64,000 nucleotides of DNA from an uncultured Bacteroidia bacterium (GCA_902779785.1 CACZDC010000005.1:1-64000); one strand, 5' to 3'; shown: positions 52,442-61,808, numbered from the stretch's first letter. Numbers and translations: made by a program. Notes: generated by a model from the sequence alone, not told the origin.

Positions 52442-55267
52442 ATGACAGCACAAAGCGAACAAGCGCTTGAGAATGGTTTGATTTCAACCCTGCAGGACAT
52501 GAGCTATGAGTATGTCCAAATCAAGGAAGAAACCAATTTATACAGCAACTTCAAAGCGCAGCTGGAAAAACATAATGCCAAAGCCCTGGCCTCTATAGGC
52601 CGGACGGCATTCACCGAAAAGGAATTTGAGAAGATCTGCATCTATCTGGAGGGCGGAACCCTTTTCGAAAAGTCCAAGAAACTCCGCGACCTCTTCCCGA
52701 TGGAAACCGAGGACGGCCAGCACCGCATCTGGGTGGAGTTCCTGAACAAAAACCATTGGTGCCAGAATGAATTCCAGGTATCCAACCAGATTACCATGGA
52801 AGGCCGCAAAACCTGTCGGTACGACGTCACCATCCTCATCAACGGCCTTCCGCTCGTACAGATTGAACTCAAGAAGCGAGGCGTGGAGCTGAAGCAGGCT
52901 TACAACCAGGTACAGCGCTACCAGAAGACATCCTTCCGCGGCCTGTTCGACTACATCCAGCTCTTTGTCATCTCCAACGGCGTCAATACGCGCTATTTCG
53001 CCAACAATCCCAATTGCGGTTGGAAGTTCACCTTCAACTGGACTCTGCCCAATAACGAGCCAGTCAACGACCTCAGCCAGTTCGCGGCCCACTTCTTTGA
53101 CAAATGCACCCTGGGCAAGATGATATCCAAGTACATCGTACTGCACGAGGGAGACAAATGCCTGATGGTCCTCCGCCCGTACCAGTATTATGCCGTGGAG
53201 AAGATCCTCGACCGTGTACAAAATACCAACAAGAACGGCTATATCTGGCACACCACAGGCGCCGGCAAAACGCTGACCTCCTTCAAGGCAGCGCAACTGG
53301 TTGCAGAACTGGACGGTATTGACAAGGTGCTCTTTGTGGTGGACCGCCACGACCTGGACACCCAGACCAAGAGTGAATACGAGGCATTCGAGCCTGGTGC
53401 AGTGGACGGCACCGATGATACCTACGAGCTGGTCAAACGCCTTAACTCAGATAAGAAAATCATCCTCACAACCATCCAGAAACTGAATACCGCCATCAAG
53501 AAGGACTTCTACAACAAGCGGATTCAGGAACTTCGGGACAAGAAGTTTGTGATGATATTCGATGAGTGCCACCGCAGCCATTTCGGCGAGTGTCACCGTA
53601 ACATCGTAAATTTTTTCCGGAACCTCCAGATATTCGGCTTCACCGGCACGCCCATCTTCCCGGAGAACGCCAAGCAGGATATCACCACCTATGAGGTCTT
53701 CGGTGAGTGCCTGCACAAGTATATGATCAAGGATGCCATCGCCGATGAAAACGTCCTTGGCTTCCTGGTCGAATACTATCAGGGCAAGCTGGACGCCAAC
53801 GAGCAGAGCGACATACGTATGAAGACCATTGCGGAGTTCATCGTCAATAACTTCCGCAAATCCACCTTCGACGGCGAATTTAACGCGCTTTTTGCCATAC
53901 AGTCCGTCCCGATGCTGCTCAAATACTACAAGATATTTAAGGACCTGCAGCCGGACATCAAGATTGCAGCCATCTTCACCTACGCACCCAACGCCAGCCA
54001 GGATGACGCCAAAACCGGAATGAACCAAGGTTTTGAAACGGATTCCATGCAAGCGGATGAGTTGCAGGCCATTATGGATGACTACAATGCCCATTTCGGC
54101 ACGGCATTCACTACCGACAACTTTGGCGCCTACTACGACGACATCAACGAGCGAATGAAAAAGCGCAAGGCCGGGATGGAACCCATCGACCTTCTCTTGG
54201 TTGTGGGGATGTTCCTGACCGGATTTGACGCCAAGAAACTCAATACCCTCTATGTAGATAAGAACCTGGAGTATCACGGACTCCTGCAGGCCTTCAGCCG
54301 CACTAACCGCATCCTGAACGAGAAAAAGCGTTTCGGCAAGATACTCTGCTTCCGTGACCTCAAGGCCAAGGTGGACGAATCTCTGAAACTCTTCTGCGAC
54401 GGTGACCCCAACGTGGGTGTTACCCGCCCGGAGTTCAAGCAGGTTAAACGAGAACTGAATGAGCTCAGCGAAGCATTCCTGCAGAAGTATCCCACTATGG
54501 AATCCGTGGACGCCCTTAAGAGCGAATATGACAAGAAGAAGTTCCTTTTGGCATTCCGAGAAATCATCAAGAAACGCGCAGAAATACAGATATACGAGGA
54601 CTTCGATGCCGATGATCCGGGACTCATCCTCTCCGAACAGGACTATAACGACTATCGCTCCAAGTACTTGGACATGACCGTCGGCTTCATCAAAGAAGAG
54701 GAGCCGGACGAACCGCATCTGGTGGAGAATCCGCCTATAGAATACGGTGACGGCGGCAAGTTGGAGGACATTGACTTCTGCCTGGAACTGCTGCACAGCG
54801 ACGTCATCAATGTGGCCTACATCCTTTCCCTCATCAGTAACCTGAATCCTTCTGACGAAGACTACGAACAGAAGCGTCAGGAGATTCTGGACACTATGAT
54901 AAAGGATGCCACGATGCGTAAGAAGACGCGTCTCATCGACGATTTCATCAAGGCCAATGTTGACCACGATAAGGAAGGTTTCCAGAAGGCCAAAGCAGAT
55001 GGCACAATGGATCTGGAAACCCGCCTCAAAAACTATATCATAGAGAAGAAGACCGAGGCCGTTGAAGAACTTGCTGAGGAGGAAAGTGTAGACCCCGAGG
55101 CTCTAGGTAAATATATGTCAGAATATGACTACCTGGGTCGTGAAAAGCCGGAAATCATACAAGAAGCCGTTCGTAAGAAGAAAATGGGGCTGCTTGCCCG
55201 CAGCGCAACTGTCCGCAGGATTGTGGAGAAGATGCGCGAAATCATTGACCTATTCAGTTGGGAATAA
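52442..55267 (+). CDS. hsdR: Type I restriction enzyme, endonuclease subunit R
   Basis: Motor and nuclease subunit of 941 residues. The N-terminal nuclease domain shows RYDVTILINGLPLVQIELKK (PD-(D/E)xK type, D...ELK) near residues 127-146. Helicase motifs follow: IWHTTGAGKTLTSFKA (Walker A, about 270), VDRHDLD, IFDECHRS (about 373), FGFTGTPIF and VGMFLTGFDAKKLNTLYVD, QAFSRTNRI. The C-terminal helical region binds HsdM. It is the first gene of the hsd operon, 15 bases before hsdM, and looks intact. Confidence 0.96.
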   Translation: MTAQSEQALENGLISTLQDMSYEYVQIKEETNLYSNFKAQLEKHNAKALASIGRTAFTEKEFEKICIYLEGGTLFEKSKKLRDLFPMETEDGQHRIWVEFLNKNHWCQNEFQVSNQITMEGRKTCRYDVTILINGLPLVQIELKKRGVELKQAYNQVQRYQKTSFRGLFDYIQLFVISNGVNTRYFANNPNCGWKFTFNWTLPNNEPVNDLSQFAAHFFDKCTLGKMISKYIVLHEGDKCLMVLRPYQYYAVEKILDRVQNTNKNGYIWHTTGAGKTLTSFKAAQLVAELDGIDKVLFVVDRHDLDTQTKSEYEAFEPGAVDGTDDTYELVKRLNSDKKIILTTIQKLNTAIKKDFYNKRIQELRDKKFVMIFDECHRSHFGECHRNIVNFFRNLQIFGFTGTPIFPENAKQDITTYEVFGECLHKYMIKDAIADENVLGFLVEYYQGKLDANEQSDIRMKTIAEFIVNNFRKSTFDGEFNALFAIQSVPMLLKYYKIFKDLQPDIKIAAIFTYAPNASQDDAKTGMNQGFETDSMQADELQAIMDDYNAHFGTAFTTDNFGAYYDDINERMKKRKAGMEPIDLLLVVGMFLTGFDAKKLNTLYVDKNLEYHGLLQAFSRTNRILNEKKRFGKILCFRDLKAKVDESLKLFCDGDPNVGVTRPEFKQVKRELNELSEAFLQKYPTMESVDALKSEYDKKKFLLAFREIIKKRAEIQIYEDFDADDPGLILSEQDYNDYRSKYLDMTVGFIKEEEPDEPHLVENPPIEYGDGGKLEDIDFCLELLHSDVINVAYILSLISNLNPSDEDYEQKRQEILDTMIKDATMRKKTRLIDDFIKANVDHDKEGFQKAKADGTMDLETRLKNYIIEKKTEAVEELAEEESVDPEALGKYMSEYDYLGREKPEIIQEAVRKKKMGLLARSATVRRIVEKMREIIDLFSWE

Positions 55268-55282
55268 ATAAGGAAACACGAT

Positions 55283-56824
55283 ATGAGCGAAGAACTGCAA
55301 CAGCGCCTGCGTACCCAGTTATGGGAAGTGGCCAATAAACTCAGAGGCAACATGACCGCCGGGGACTTTATGTATTTTACCCTCGGCTTCATCTTCTACA
55401 AGTACCTGTCAGAGAAGATTGAACTTTACATAGACGACCAGCTCAGCGAAGATGGCCTCACGTACAAGCAGGCCTGGGCCTCGAATGATGAAGACCTGAA
55501 GGCAGAAATCAAGCGCATCTGTATGGAGGACCTCGGCTATTTCATTGAGCCTGAGTACCTGTATTCCTCCGCCATCGAAGCCATCGGCCATAAAGAGAAC
55601 ATCCTTCCGCAGTTGGAGCGTAGTCTCAAGAAAATTGAGGACAGCACCATCGGCCATGAGAGCGTGGATGACTTCGGTGGCCTTTTCTCCGATATCGACC
55701 TGGCATCTCCGAAACTTGGCAAGACCGCCGATGACAAGAACAAACTCATCAGCGACGTGCTAGTTGCGCTCAATGGAATTGACTTCGGCCTGAACGAAGC
55801 GCAGGATATTGATATTCTCGGTGATGCTTATGAGTATATGATTGGCCAGTTTGCCGCTGGTGCAGGCAAGAAGGCTGGAGAATTCTATACACCACAGGAA
55901 GTGAGCCAGATTCTTTCCGAAATCGTCATTACCGGAAAGACCCGTCTCAAGAACGTGTATGACCCAACCTGCGGCTCCGGCTCACTGCTGCTCCGCACCG
56001 CCCGCAATGGTAATGCGGATGAGATCTTCGGTCAGGAAAAGAACCCTACTACCTTCAACCTGGCACGAATGAATATGCTGCTGCACGGCGTGAAGTACCG
56101 TGATTTCGACATCCAGAACGGCGATACACTGGAGAAAGATGAGTTTGGTGACCGACAGTTCGACGCTGTGGTTGCAAATCCTCCGTTCTCTGCTGAGTGG
56201 TCCGCTGATGCCAAGTTCAACAACGATGACCGCTTCAGCAAGGCTGGTGTCCTGGCTCCGAAATCGAAAGCGGACTATGCCTTCATCCTCCACATGATAT
56301 ACCACCTCAACGACGGCGGTACAATGGCTTGCGTGGCTCCTCACGGCGTCCTGTTCCGTGGCGCAGCCGAAGGCAAGATTCGCCAGTTCCTTATTGAGAA
56401 GAAGAACTACATCGATGCCATTATCGGCCTCCCGGCCAACATCTTCTACGGTACCAGCATCCCCACCTGTATCCTCGTGATGAAGAAATGCCGCAAGGAG
56501 GATGACAATATCCTGTTCATCGACGCCAGCAAGGAATTCGAGAAGGTCAAGACGCAGAACAAACTGCGTCCTGAGCATATCGAGAAGATTGTCAGCACCT
56601 ATCGTGAGCGCAAGGAGATTGAAAAATACAGCCATTGCGCCACCCTACAGGAAATCAAGGATAACGACTACAACCTCAACATCCCTCGCTACGTGGACAC
56701 CTTCGAAGAGGAAGAAGAGATTGACATCAAGGCCGTGATGAGCGAAATCAAGGAGCTGGAGGCCAAACGCGCTGAGCTGGACGCCCAGATTGACGTGTAC
56801 CTCAAGGAACTCGGCATCATCTAA
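55283..56824 (+). CDS. hsdM: Type I restriction-modification methyltransferase subunit M
   Basis: N6-adenine methyltransferase of 513 residues. The N-terminal helical HsdM domain (LQQRLRTQLWEVANKLRGNM) precedes the catalytic domain with SAM motif DPTCGSGSLLLR (about residue 228), the catalytic NPPF (VVANPPFSAEW, about 300) and the family's FYTPQEVSQIL. The C-terminal helices end in a coiled coil (EIKELEAKRAELDAQIDVYL) that contacts HsdS. It is followed after 35 bases by the expressed hsdS, whose specificity can change by inversion. Confidence 0.97.
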   Translation: MSEELQQRLRTQLWEVANKLRGNMTAGDFMYFTLGFIFYKYLSEKIELYIDDQLSEDGLTYKQAWASNDEDLKAEIKRICMEDLGYFIEPEYLYSSAIEAIGHKENILPQLERSLKKIEDSTIGHESVDDFGGLFSDIDLASPKLGKTADDKNKLISDVLVALNGIDFGLNEAQDIDILGDAYEYMIGQFAAGAGKKAGEFYTPQEVSQILSEIVITGKTRLKNVYDPTCGSGSLLLRTARNGNADEIFGQEKNPTTFNLARMNMLLHGVKYRDFDIQNGDTLEKDEFGDRQFDAVVANPPFSAEWSADAKFNNDDRFSKAGVLAPKSKADYAFILHMIYHLNDGGTMACVAPHGVLFRGAAEGKIRQFLIEKKNYIDAIIGLPANIFYGTSIPTCILVMKKCRKEDDNILFIDASKEFEKVKTQNKLRPEHIEKIVSTYRERKEIEKYSHCATLQEIKDNDYNLNIPRYVDTFEEEEEIDIKAVMSEIKELEAKRAELDAQIDVYLKELGII

Positions 56825-56859
56825 TCCCTAATCAAGAATTTGACTGACAGACAATCGTT

Positions 56860-58062
56860 ATGAGTGATACTCGTAAAACTACAAAGCCTAATGTCCCGAA
56901 TTTGAGATTCCCGGGATTCAGTGGTGAGTGGAGACAGTACACGATGGGAGAGATAACGGAGCTCTTTAGCCGGAGAAACAAAAAGAGAACTGATTACCCC
57001 ATGTTTTCAGTTACAAACACCCGTGGCTTCGTGAATCAGCAGGAGCAGTTTGAGGACAGAGAAATGAAGGGAGAAGATATCTCCGCATATAAAATTGTTT
57101 CACCTGGGGAATTCGCCTATAATCCAGCCCGAATAAACGTTGGCTCTATTGCACGATATGAAGGGGAAGCAGATTGCATGATTAGTTCCTTGTATGTCTG
57201 CTTTAAGGCAAACAAAGAACTTGTAGATTCACAACTACTGCTCCATATCCTCAAGTCACCAAAGATGGTGTACAACTACGGGATAAATGGCGAAGGAGGA
57301 GTACGTATTTATTTGTTCTATCCCAACTTTGCTAGAATCAGAGTCAAACTTCCTTCGCTTGAAGAACAGCGGGAAATAGCGTCTTTCCTCAATCTAATAG
57401 AAGAAAGGATACAAATACAAAACAAGGTGATTGAGGATTGCAATACCCTTGAAAAGGAGATTCAGAATCAGGTGTTTGACAAAATACATGCGCCTCTTGT
57501 CCCCTTATCATCAATTTCGCAAAGGATAACCGAAAGGAATTCCGCGTTAGAATCGGATAATGTTCTCACAATATCCGCTAGAGAAGGACTTGTATCTCAG
57601 TTGGAATTCTTCAAAAAGTCCGTAGCCAGCGAAAACTTATCCAATTATTTTCTTCTTCACAAAGGCGATTTTGCTTACAACAAGAGTTACTCCAGTGATT
57701 ATCCATGGGGCGCTATAAAGCATTTGGAAAGATATGATACAGGAGTCTTATCGCCCCTATATTTCTGCTTTAGGCCCAATAAGGAAATAGTTGATACAAG
57801 ATATCTTCAATTCTTCTTTGACACCAAGCTCTGGCATAAGCACATCGTAAATATTGCCGTCGAAGGTGCCCGTAACCACGGCTTGCTCAACATGGCAGTC
57901 GGGGATTTCTATACCATGCCTATCCTCCTGCCAACAATGAATGAGCAACTGGCAATAGCCGAAAAGCTGTCAGCGTTTCGGAAGAAGAAAGTAGCGGAAG
58001 AATGCATTTATAGATTGCTTTTGCTGCAGAAGCAATACCTGCTTAAAAAGTTATTTGTTTGA
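56860..58062 (+). CDS. hsdS: Type I restriction specificity subunit S, expressed copy of the shufflon
   Basis: DNA-recognition subunit of 400 residues with two target recognition domains (TRD1 about 15-170, TRD2 about 215-360), each followed by a coiled-coil spacer (LNLIEERIQIQNKVIEDCNT; late KLSAFRKKKVAEECIYRLLL). The 27-bp repeat at 56889-56915 lies over codons for PNLRFPG near the start and an 18-bp repeat at 57418-57435 lies in the central spacer; both have inverted partners in the silent copy at 59647-60826. It is the only copy with an ATG and the operon promoter. Its end overlaps the converging RhuM-family gene by 12 bases. Confidence 0.95.
   Translation: MSDTRKTTKPNVPNLRFPGFSGEWRQYTMGEITELFSRRNKKRTDYPMFSVTNTRGFVNQQEQFEDREMKGEDISAYKIVSPGEFAYNPARINVGSIARYEGEADCMISSLYVCFKANKELVDSQLLLHILKSPKMVYNYGINGEGGVRIYLFYPNFARIRVKLPSLEEQREIASFLNLIEERIQIQNKVIEDCNTLEKEIQNQVFDKIHAPLVPLSSISQRITERNSALESDNVLTISAREGLVSQLEFFKKSVASENLSNYFLLHKGDFAYNKSYSSDYPWGAIKHLERYDTGVLSPLYFCFRPNKEIVDTRYLQFFFDTKLWHKHIVNIAVEGARNHGLLNMAVGDFYTMPILLPTMNEQLAIAEKLSAFRKKKVAEECIYRLLLLQKQYLLKKLFV
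56889..56915 (+). repeat. Inverted repeat IR1-left of the hsdS shufflon (27 bp)
   Basis: These 27 bases (TAATGTCCCGAATTTGAGAT...) equal the reverse complement of 60800-60826 without mismatch and end sharply on both sides. They mark the crossover site exchanging whole hsdS genes. Confidence 0.92.
57418..57435 (+). repeat. Inverted repeat IR2-left of the hsdS shufflon (18 bp)
   Basis: CAAAACAAGGTGATTGAG is the reverse complement of 60274-60291. It encodes QNKVIE in the central spacer, so crossing over here swaps TRD1 or TRD2 only. Confidence 0.85.
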
Positions 58063-59046
58063 TTTTGACCACGCTTCAAGCTCCTTAATATCGTCCTGGT
58101 CTGCTTGAAGGGCATCAAACTGCTTTCTGCGGGCATCAAAGTCCTCGTATTCTTCTCTGGCTTTGGCTTCGGCTTCGTCATTTGAAACCGTGCCCTTACC
58201 GGAGAGAATATCTTTCCCTTGGAAAGTCAGAAGTGAATCAACATTTTGTTTCCAATAACCTATGGTCAAGTCTTTGCGCTCCTTGACACGGAGTTCGGCA
58301 TTTTCCAAGAAAATGGTGACCAGACGGTTAAGAGTATCAATTTCATCCTCAGAAAGGTAGTTCTTGGCAACGATGATATCTCCTTTACGGACAATGGAAC
58401 CTTTCCAGGTCGTTAACCCCATATTGGCTTTTTGCGAATCTGCCCTGTTATATACAATCTCAGCAGCGGTGTTATGCGTCACAGCATAAAGGAGTTTATT
58501 CTGTGTTTCTGCATAAAACATTTGCGTAGCCTTGTCAGTCTTGTCATAGTCACTGCTGAGCGCAAACAAGTCCCGTAGTTTTTGATAGAATCTTTTCTCT
58601 GAAGCTCGTATATCCCGAATACGTAGCAAGAGTTCATCAAAGTAGTCCGGGCGACCATCTGGATTCTTCAGGCGATCATCATCCATTGTGAATCCCTTCA
58701 CAAGGTATTCTGAAAGGTGTTCTGTTGCCCAGCGGCGGAACTGTATTCCGCGGATTCCCTTGACTTTATATCCAATGGCAAGAATCATCGGAAGAGAATA
58801 GAACATCACATGATATGGCTTGCCATCAGCGGCAGTTGTTAAATAATCCTTAACAACTGAATCTCTATCTAATTCCTTATCTCTGAATATGTTAGATATG
58901 TGTATGGAGATATTGGGGATTGAGGTCCCAAAAAGTTCTGCAATGCTTTGCTGGTTTAGCCATACCATTCCGTCCCTAGCCATCAAAGCCACCTTACTCC
59001 TTCCATCCGGAGTGTTATAGATAATCAGTCCCTGTTCGTTGTCCAT
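58051..59046 (-). CDS. RhuM-family protein inside the shufflon
   Basis: A 331-residue protein with the family's N-terminal part (RDGMVWLNQQSIAELFGTSI, SNIFRDKELDRDSVVKDYLT) resembling KilA/ORF6N-type DNA-binding folds and the stretch IRGIQFRRWATEHLSEYLVKGF followed by the middle MDDDRLKNPDG. RhuM proteins often sit between hsdS genes and are found on pathogenicity islands; no molecular function is settled. Here it points against hsdS, has its own consensus promoter, and lies inside all the 27- and 18-bp-bounded invertible segments, so it would turn over with them. Confidence 0.9.
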   Translation of the reverse strand: MDNEQGLIIYNTPDGRSKVALMARDGMVWLNQQSIAELFGTSIPNISIHISNIFRDKELDRDSVVKDYLTTAADGKPYHVMFYSLPMILAIGYKVKGIRGIQFRRWATEHLSEYLVKGFTMDDDRLKNPDGRPDYFDELLLRIRDIRASEKRFYQKLRDLFALSSDYDKTDKATQMFYAETQNKLLYAVTHNTAAEIVYNRADSQKANMGLTTWKGSIVRKGDIIVAKNYLSEDEIDTLNRLVTIFLENAELRVKERKDLTIGYWKQNVDSLLTFQGKDILSGKGTVSNDEAEAKAREEYEDFDARRKQFDALQADQDDIKELEAWSKSNK

Positions 59047-59066
59047 AGCCTCAAATATTATAGAAC

Positions 59067-59096
59067 CAAAGGTAACGATTTTCGTCCGAGAGTCAA
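59067..59096 (-). promoter_or_regulatory. Promoter of the RhuM-family gene
   Basis: On the minus strand TTG (59094-59096), 19 bases, TACCTTTG (59067-59074) match the consensus, about 20 bases before the start. Confidence 0.75.
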
Positions 59097-59109
59097 AATC
59101 TTTGCAAGG

Positions 59110-59654
59110 TTTGGTCCCTAATTAAGGCACTTGCTTACGAGACCACAGGAAAATACACGCCCAACACTTTGCTATCAGAATGTGTCCGATGCTCATCATC
59201 CACATTAAAAGAAAGTGATCTTGCGGAGGAGGGAGCGGTTCCAGCATACGGCGCGGCAGGAATCTCCGGGTTTACTGAGAGTACTCTTTCTGATGGAGAT
59301 TCGATACTGATTATAAAGGATGGTTCTGGCGTTGGGTCTTTACGATATGTAAATGGCCCTCATTCATTTGTGGGAACTCTTAATTCGATGACACCCAAAG
59401 AAGGAGTCTATCTTCCATACATCTACTACGCTTTACAGAATGTGTGTTTTGAAAGCTATCGAACCGGTCAGGCCATTCCGCATATTTATTTCCGAGATTA
59501 TGGAAAGGAAAGAATATACTGTCCAAGCTATTTAGAGCAGAAGAGGATTGCTCTCGGGTTGGAAAGAATTGAGTCTAAAATGCTAATAGAGAGACACATT
59601 AAGGGACACCTGTTATCCATTAAAGCATATCTCTTGAATGCACTTTTTATATAA
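59110..59654 (+). pseudogene. Silent hsdS cassette: second target recognition domain only
   Basis: An open frame entering at SLIKALAYETTGKYTPNTLL, the same SLIKAL found in the spacer of the inverted hsdS, and continuing through one TRD (EEGAVPAYGAAGISGFTEST, SGVGSLRYVNGPHSFVGTLN, IPHIYFRDYGKERI) to the normal end SIKAYLLNALFI. It has no TRD1, no ATG of its own and no promoter. Its first bases contain a 17-bp repeat (59115-59131) with an inverted partner at 60248-60264, so it is a TRD2 donor that can be joined to the neighbouring TRD1. Its end overlaps the facing copy within a 16-bp palindrome (59643-59658). Confidence 0.88.
59115..59131 (+). repeat. Inverted repeat IR3-left of the hsdS shufflon (17 bp)
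   Basis: TCCCTAATTAAGGCACT is the reverse complement of 60248-60264. It marks the junction for TRD2 exchange between the loose cassette and the inverted hsdS. Confidence 0.82.
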
Positions 59655-60813
59655 AAAGATTTCTTAAAAGATATCTCTTGATAGACTCGTAAGATAATAG
59701 TGCTGCTAATTCTGACTCAAGCTTAGAAGATAGCGCAGACAGGCCGGCCACGATTCTCTGTTGTTCATTCGGAGACGGCAATGGGCATGGAATCTTATTC
59801 ATATCCTTGAGATAAGCTGTTTTCATTGTCCCTTCCGTTATTATACGCTGTACTTGCTCATTGAAATACCTTGAGCTCATTAGATAATAAAGATATTCTG
59901 CGTTTACTCCAGCTGCAGGAACAACTCCAAGAATGCCTTGTTTCGTGCTTACAGGATAGGTATTAATTGAGATTGCACCAATTGTTGCCCCATTGGAATA
60001 AATGACAGAATTTGATGGGATAAGCCAGGCTGAGGATTTACTTAAGCCAAGTTCATTGATGAAATCCTTGTTTTTTACCAGATATTTTGATGATAGGTCA
60101 TCTATCTTTATGAATGGTATAGTCCCATTCAAATAATATTGTTCAACTGATGTCGATGGCGTTCCTCCTTCACCGGCCTGTATATACATCTGATTAAATA
60201 GTACTATGCTCCCCTTCAAGAGATCATCAACAATCTTGTCAGTTAGTGCCTTAATTAGGGATTCATACTTCTCAATCACCTTGTTTTGGATAGAAATGCG
60301 CTGATCAATTAAGTCAAGAAATCTTGCAATTATATTCCGTTCAACTCTACCTTGAGGAACACTGAACTCAAAATCCTTAATGTTTGCCGTGGTTATTTGG
60401 TTAATACGAGCGCCCAAATTTTCACTTACTTGAGAGTAATAACTCTTTGTAGAGAGTAAATGATGGATGAAATGATTATCTTCAGAGCGGAAAACAAGCA
60501 TGAATGCACCGAAAGTTTGGTTGGCGTCTTTTTCGCAAAGAAGAGCATTCTTTCCAATGAGCCTGGGACTCCCATTCCTTGCGCATATTAGGAGGTCATC
60601 TTTTCTGGTACGTATTGAGTCCTTGATTCTCTTCTCGACCCGAACAATGTCAGAATAGTCAATCTCTCCATTCTGAATGTTTGATGAGCGAAAAACAATG
60701 ATGCCTCCCTCTGGAACGACATCGGCCGGGCTATAGGTCAAACCAATGTAGGGTTCACCCATTTCTCCTAAAGTATGTTTCTCCCATTCTCCCTCAAACC
60801 CCGGGAATCTCAA
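59647..60813 (-). CDS. hsdS: Silent inverted hsdS copy lacking a start codon
   Basis: Complete two-TRD specificity sequence in opposite orientation: FPGFEGEWEKHTLGEMGEP, first spacer LDLIDQRISIQNKVIEKYES, second TRD TPSTSVEQYYLNGTIPFIKI, final spacer SALSSKLESELAALLSYESI and end LLRNLFI. The first possible start is a TTG at 60813; the frame stays open upstream through the 27-bp repeat (60800-60826) without an ATG, and I see no promoter. It is therefore a storage copy that becomes expressed when inversion between the 27-bp repeats places it behind the hsdRM promoter and the MSDTRK start of the expressed copy. Confidence 0.93.
   Translation of the reverse strand: MRFPGFEGEWEKHTLGEMGEPYIGLTYSPADVVPEGGIIVFRSSNIQNGEIDYSDIVRVEKRIKDSIRTRKDDLLICARNGSPRLIGKNALLCEKDANQTFGAFMLVFRSEDNHFIHHLLSTKSYYSQVSENLGARINQITTANIKDFEFSVPQGRVERNIIARFLDLIDQRISIQNKVIEKYESLIKALTDKIVDDLLKGSIVLFNQMYIQAGEGGTPSTSVEQYYLNGTIPFIKIDDLSSKYLVKNKDFINELGLSKSSAWLIPSNSVIYSNGATIGAISINTYPVSTKQGILGVVPAAGVNAEYLYYLMSSRYFNEQVQRIITEGTMKTAYLKDMNKIPCPLPSPNEQQRIVAGLSALSSKLESELAALLSYESIKRYLLRNLFI
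60248..60264 (-). repeat. Inverted repeat IR3-right of the hsdS shufflon (17 bp)
   Basis: Reverse complement of 59115-59131, encoding part of SLIKAL in the central spacer of the silent hsdS. Confidence 0.82.
60274..60291 (-). repeat. Inverted repeat IR2-right of the hsdS shufflon (18 bp)
   Basis: Reverse complement of 57418-57435, encoding QNKVIE in the central spacer of the silent hsdS, only nine bases from IR3-right. Confidence 0.85.
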
Positions 60814-60826
60814 ATTCGGGACATTA
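60800..60826 (-). repeat. Inverted repeat IR1-right of the hsdS shufflon (27 bp)
   Basis: Perfect reverse complement of 56889-56915, at the beginning of the silent hsdS and 52 bases before the recombinase gene. Confidence 0.92.
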
Positions 60827-60878
60827 AGGATGAAGTCGATGGATACACAGAACTTTGTGTTTTTAACCCAATTACATT

Positions 60879-61808
60879 ATGGAACAAAACACAACATTCA
60901 GCGCAGTCGCCGCGCTTTGGAAGGCGGACAAAAAACAGTATGTCAAGAAATCAACCTACGCAGCCTACTGCCTGCTCATCCAGAGTCACCTGCTGCCGGA
61001 ACTGGGGGACAGGGAAGATGTCCGGGAAGAGGATGTGCAGGATCTTGTGAACCGGAAACTAGCCGCAGGCCTTAGCCAGAAGACCGTTCGGGACATTCTG
61101 GTCGTGCTCAAGATGATTCTTCGGTATGGTGCCAAGCACGGCCTTCTTCCTATTCACCAGATTGATGTCATTTTCCCGACGGAACGTGAGAAAAATGACG
61201 TTGAGGTACTTACGCTGACAAATCAGCGCCAGCTGATGACTTACGTGAAAGAGCATTTTACCTTCCTTAACCTGGGCATTTTCATCTGTCTCAACGCCGG
61301 TCTCAGAATAGGTGAAGTATGCGCCTTGCAGTGGGATGACGTGGATGTCGCATCTGGGGTAATCCGCGTCAACAAAACCATCCAGCGCATCTACCTGGTG
61401 GATGGGGAGGAAAAGTACACCGAACTCATCGTGGACAAACCCAAGACCAAGAACTCAATCCGAGAGGTTCCTATGACGCGCGACCTGCTGGCTCTGGTAC
61501 GCCCGTTGAAGAAGATTGTCCGCGGAGACTTTTACGTCCTCACCAACGCCGCCACACCCACGGAGCCACGCACATACCGCTGCTATTTCAATAAGCTCCA
61601 GCAGCAGCTTGGCCTTCCCAAAATGCGTTTTCATGGATTGCGGCATAGTTTCGCCACCCGCTGCATCGAAAGCAAATGCGACTACAAGACGGTCAGCGTC
61701 CTGTTGGGTCATTCCAATATCAGCACTACCCTCAATCTTTATGTTCACCCGAATCTTGAGCAAAAACGCAAGTGCATTGACACTATGGGGAAAATGTTCA
61801 AGCACTAG
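60879..61808 (+). CDS. Tyrosine recombinase, likely hsdS invertase
   Basis: Site-specific recombinase of 309 residues with an N-terminal SAM-like core-binding domain (KSTYAAYCLLIQSHLLPELG) and the catalytic domain. Catalytic residues are visible: R143 in AGLRIGEVCALQW, a lysine near 189-191 (DKPKTKNS), H252 and R255 in FHGLRHSFATR, H278 in LLGHSNISTTL and Y288 in LNLYVHP. It starts 52 bases beyond the outer 27-bp repeat, the usual place of the invertase in Bacteroidales type I shufflons. It reads like a phage-type integrase but no other phage gene is nearby. Confidence 0.93.
   Translation: MEQNTTFSAVAALWKADKKQYVKKSTYAAYCLLIQSHLLPELGDREDVREEDVQDLVNRKLAAGLSQKTVRDILVVLKMILRYGAKHGLLPIHQIDVIFPTEREKNDVEVLTLTNQRQLMTYVKEHFTFLNLGIFICLNAGLRIGEVCALQWDDVDVASGVIRVNKTIQRIYLVDGEEKYTELIVDKPKTKNSIREVPMTRDLLALVRPLKKIVRGDFYVLTNAATPTEPRTYRCYFNKLQQQLGLPKMRFHGLRHSFATRCIESKCDYKTVSVLLGHSNISTTLNLYVHPNLEQKRKCIDTMGKMFKH

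Noticed and set aside
53447-54967. Long 506-codon open frame on the minus strand
   Set aside because: Antisense shadow of hsdR, which has all helicase motifs.
60879-61808. Recombinase as sign of an integrated prophage or conjugative element
   Set aside because: No structural, relaxase or transfer genes are present; its place next to the 27-bp inverted repeat favours a role as hsdS invertase.
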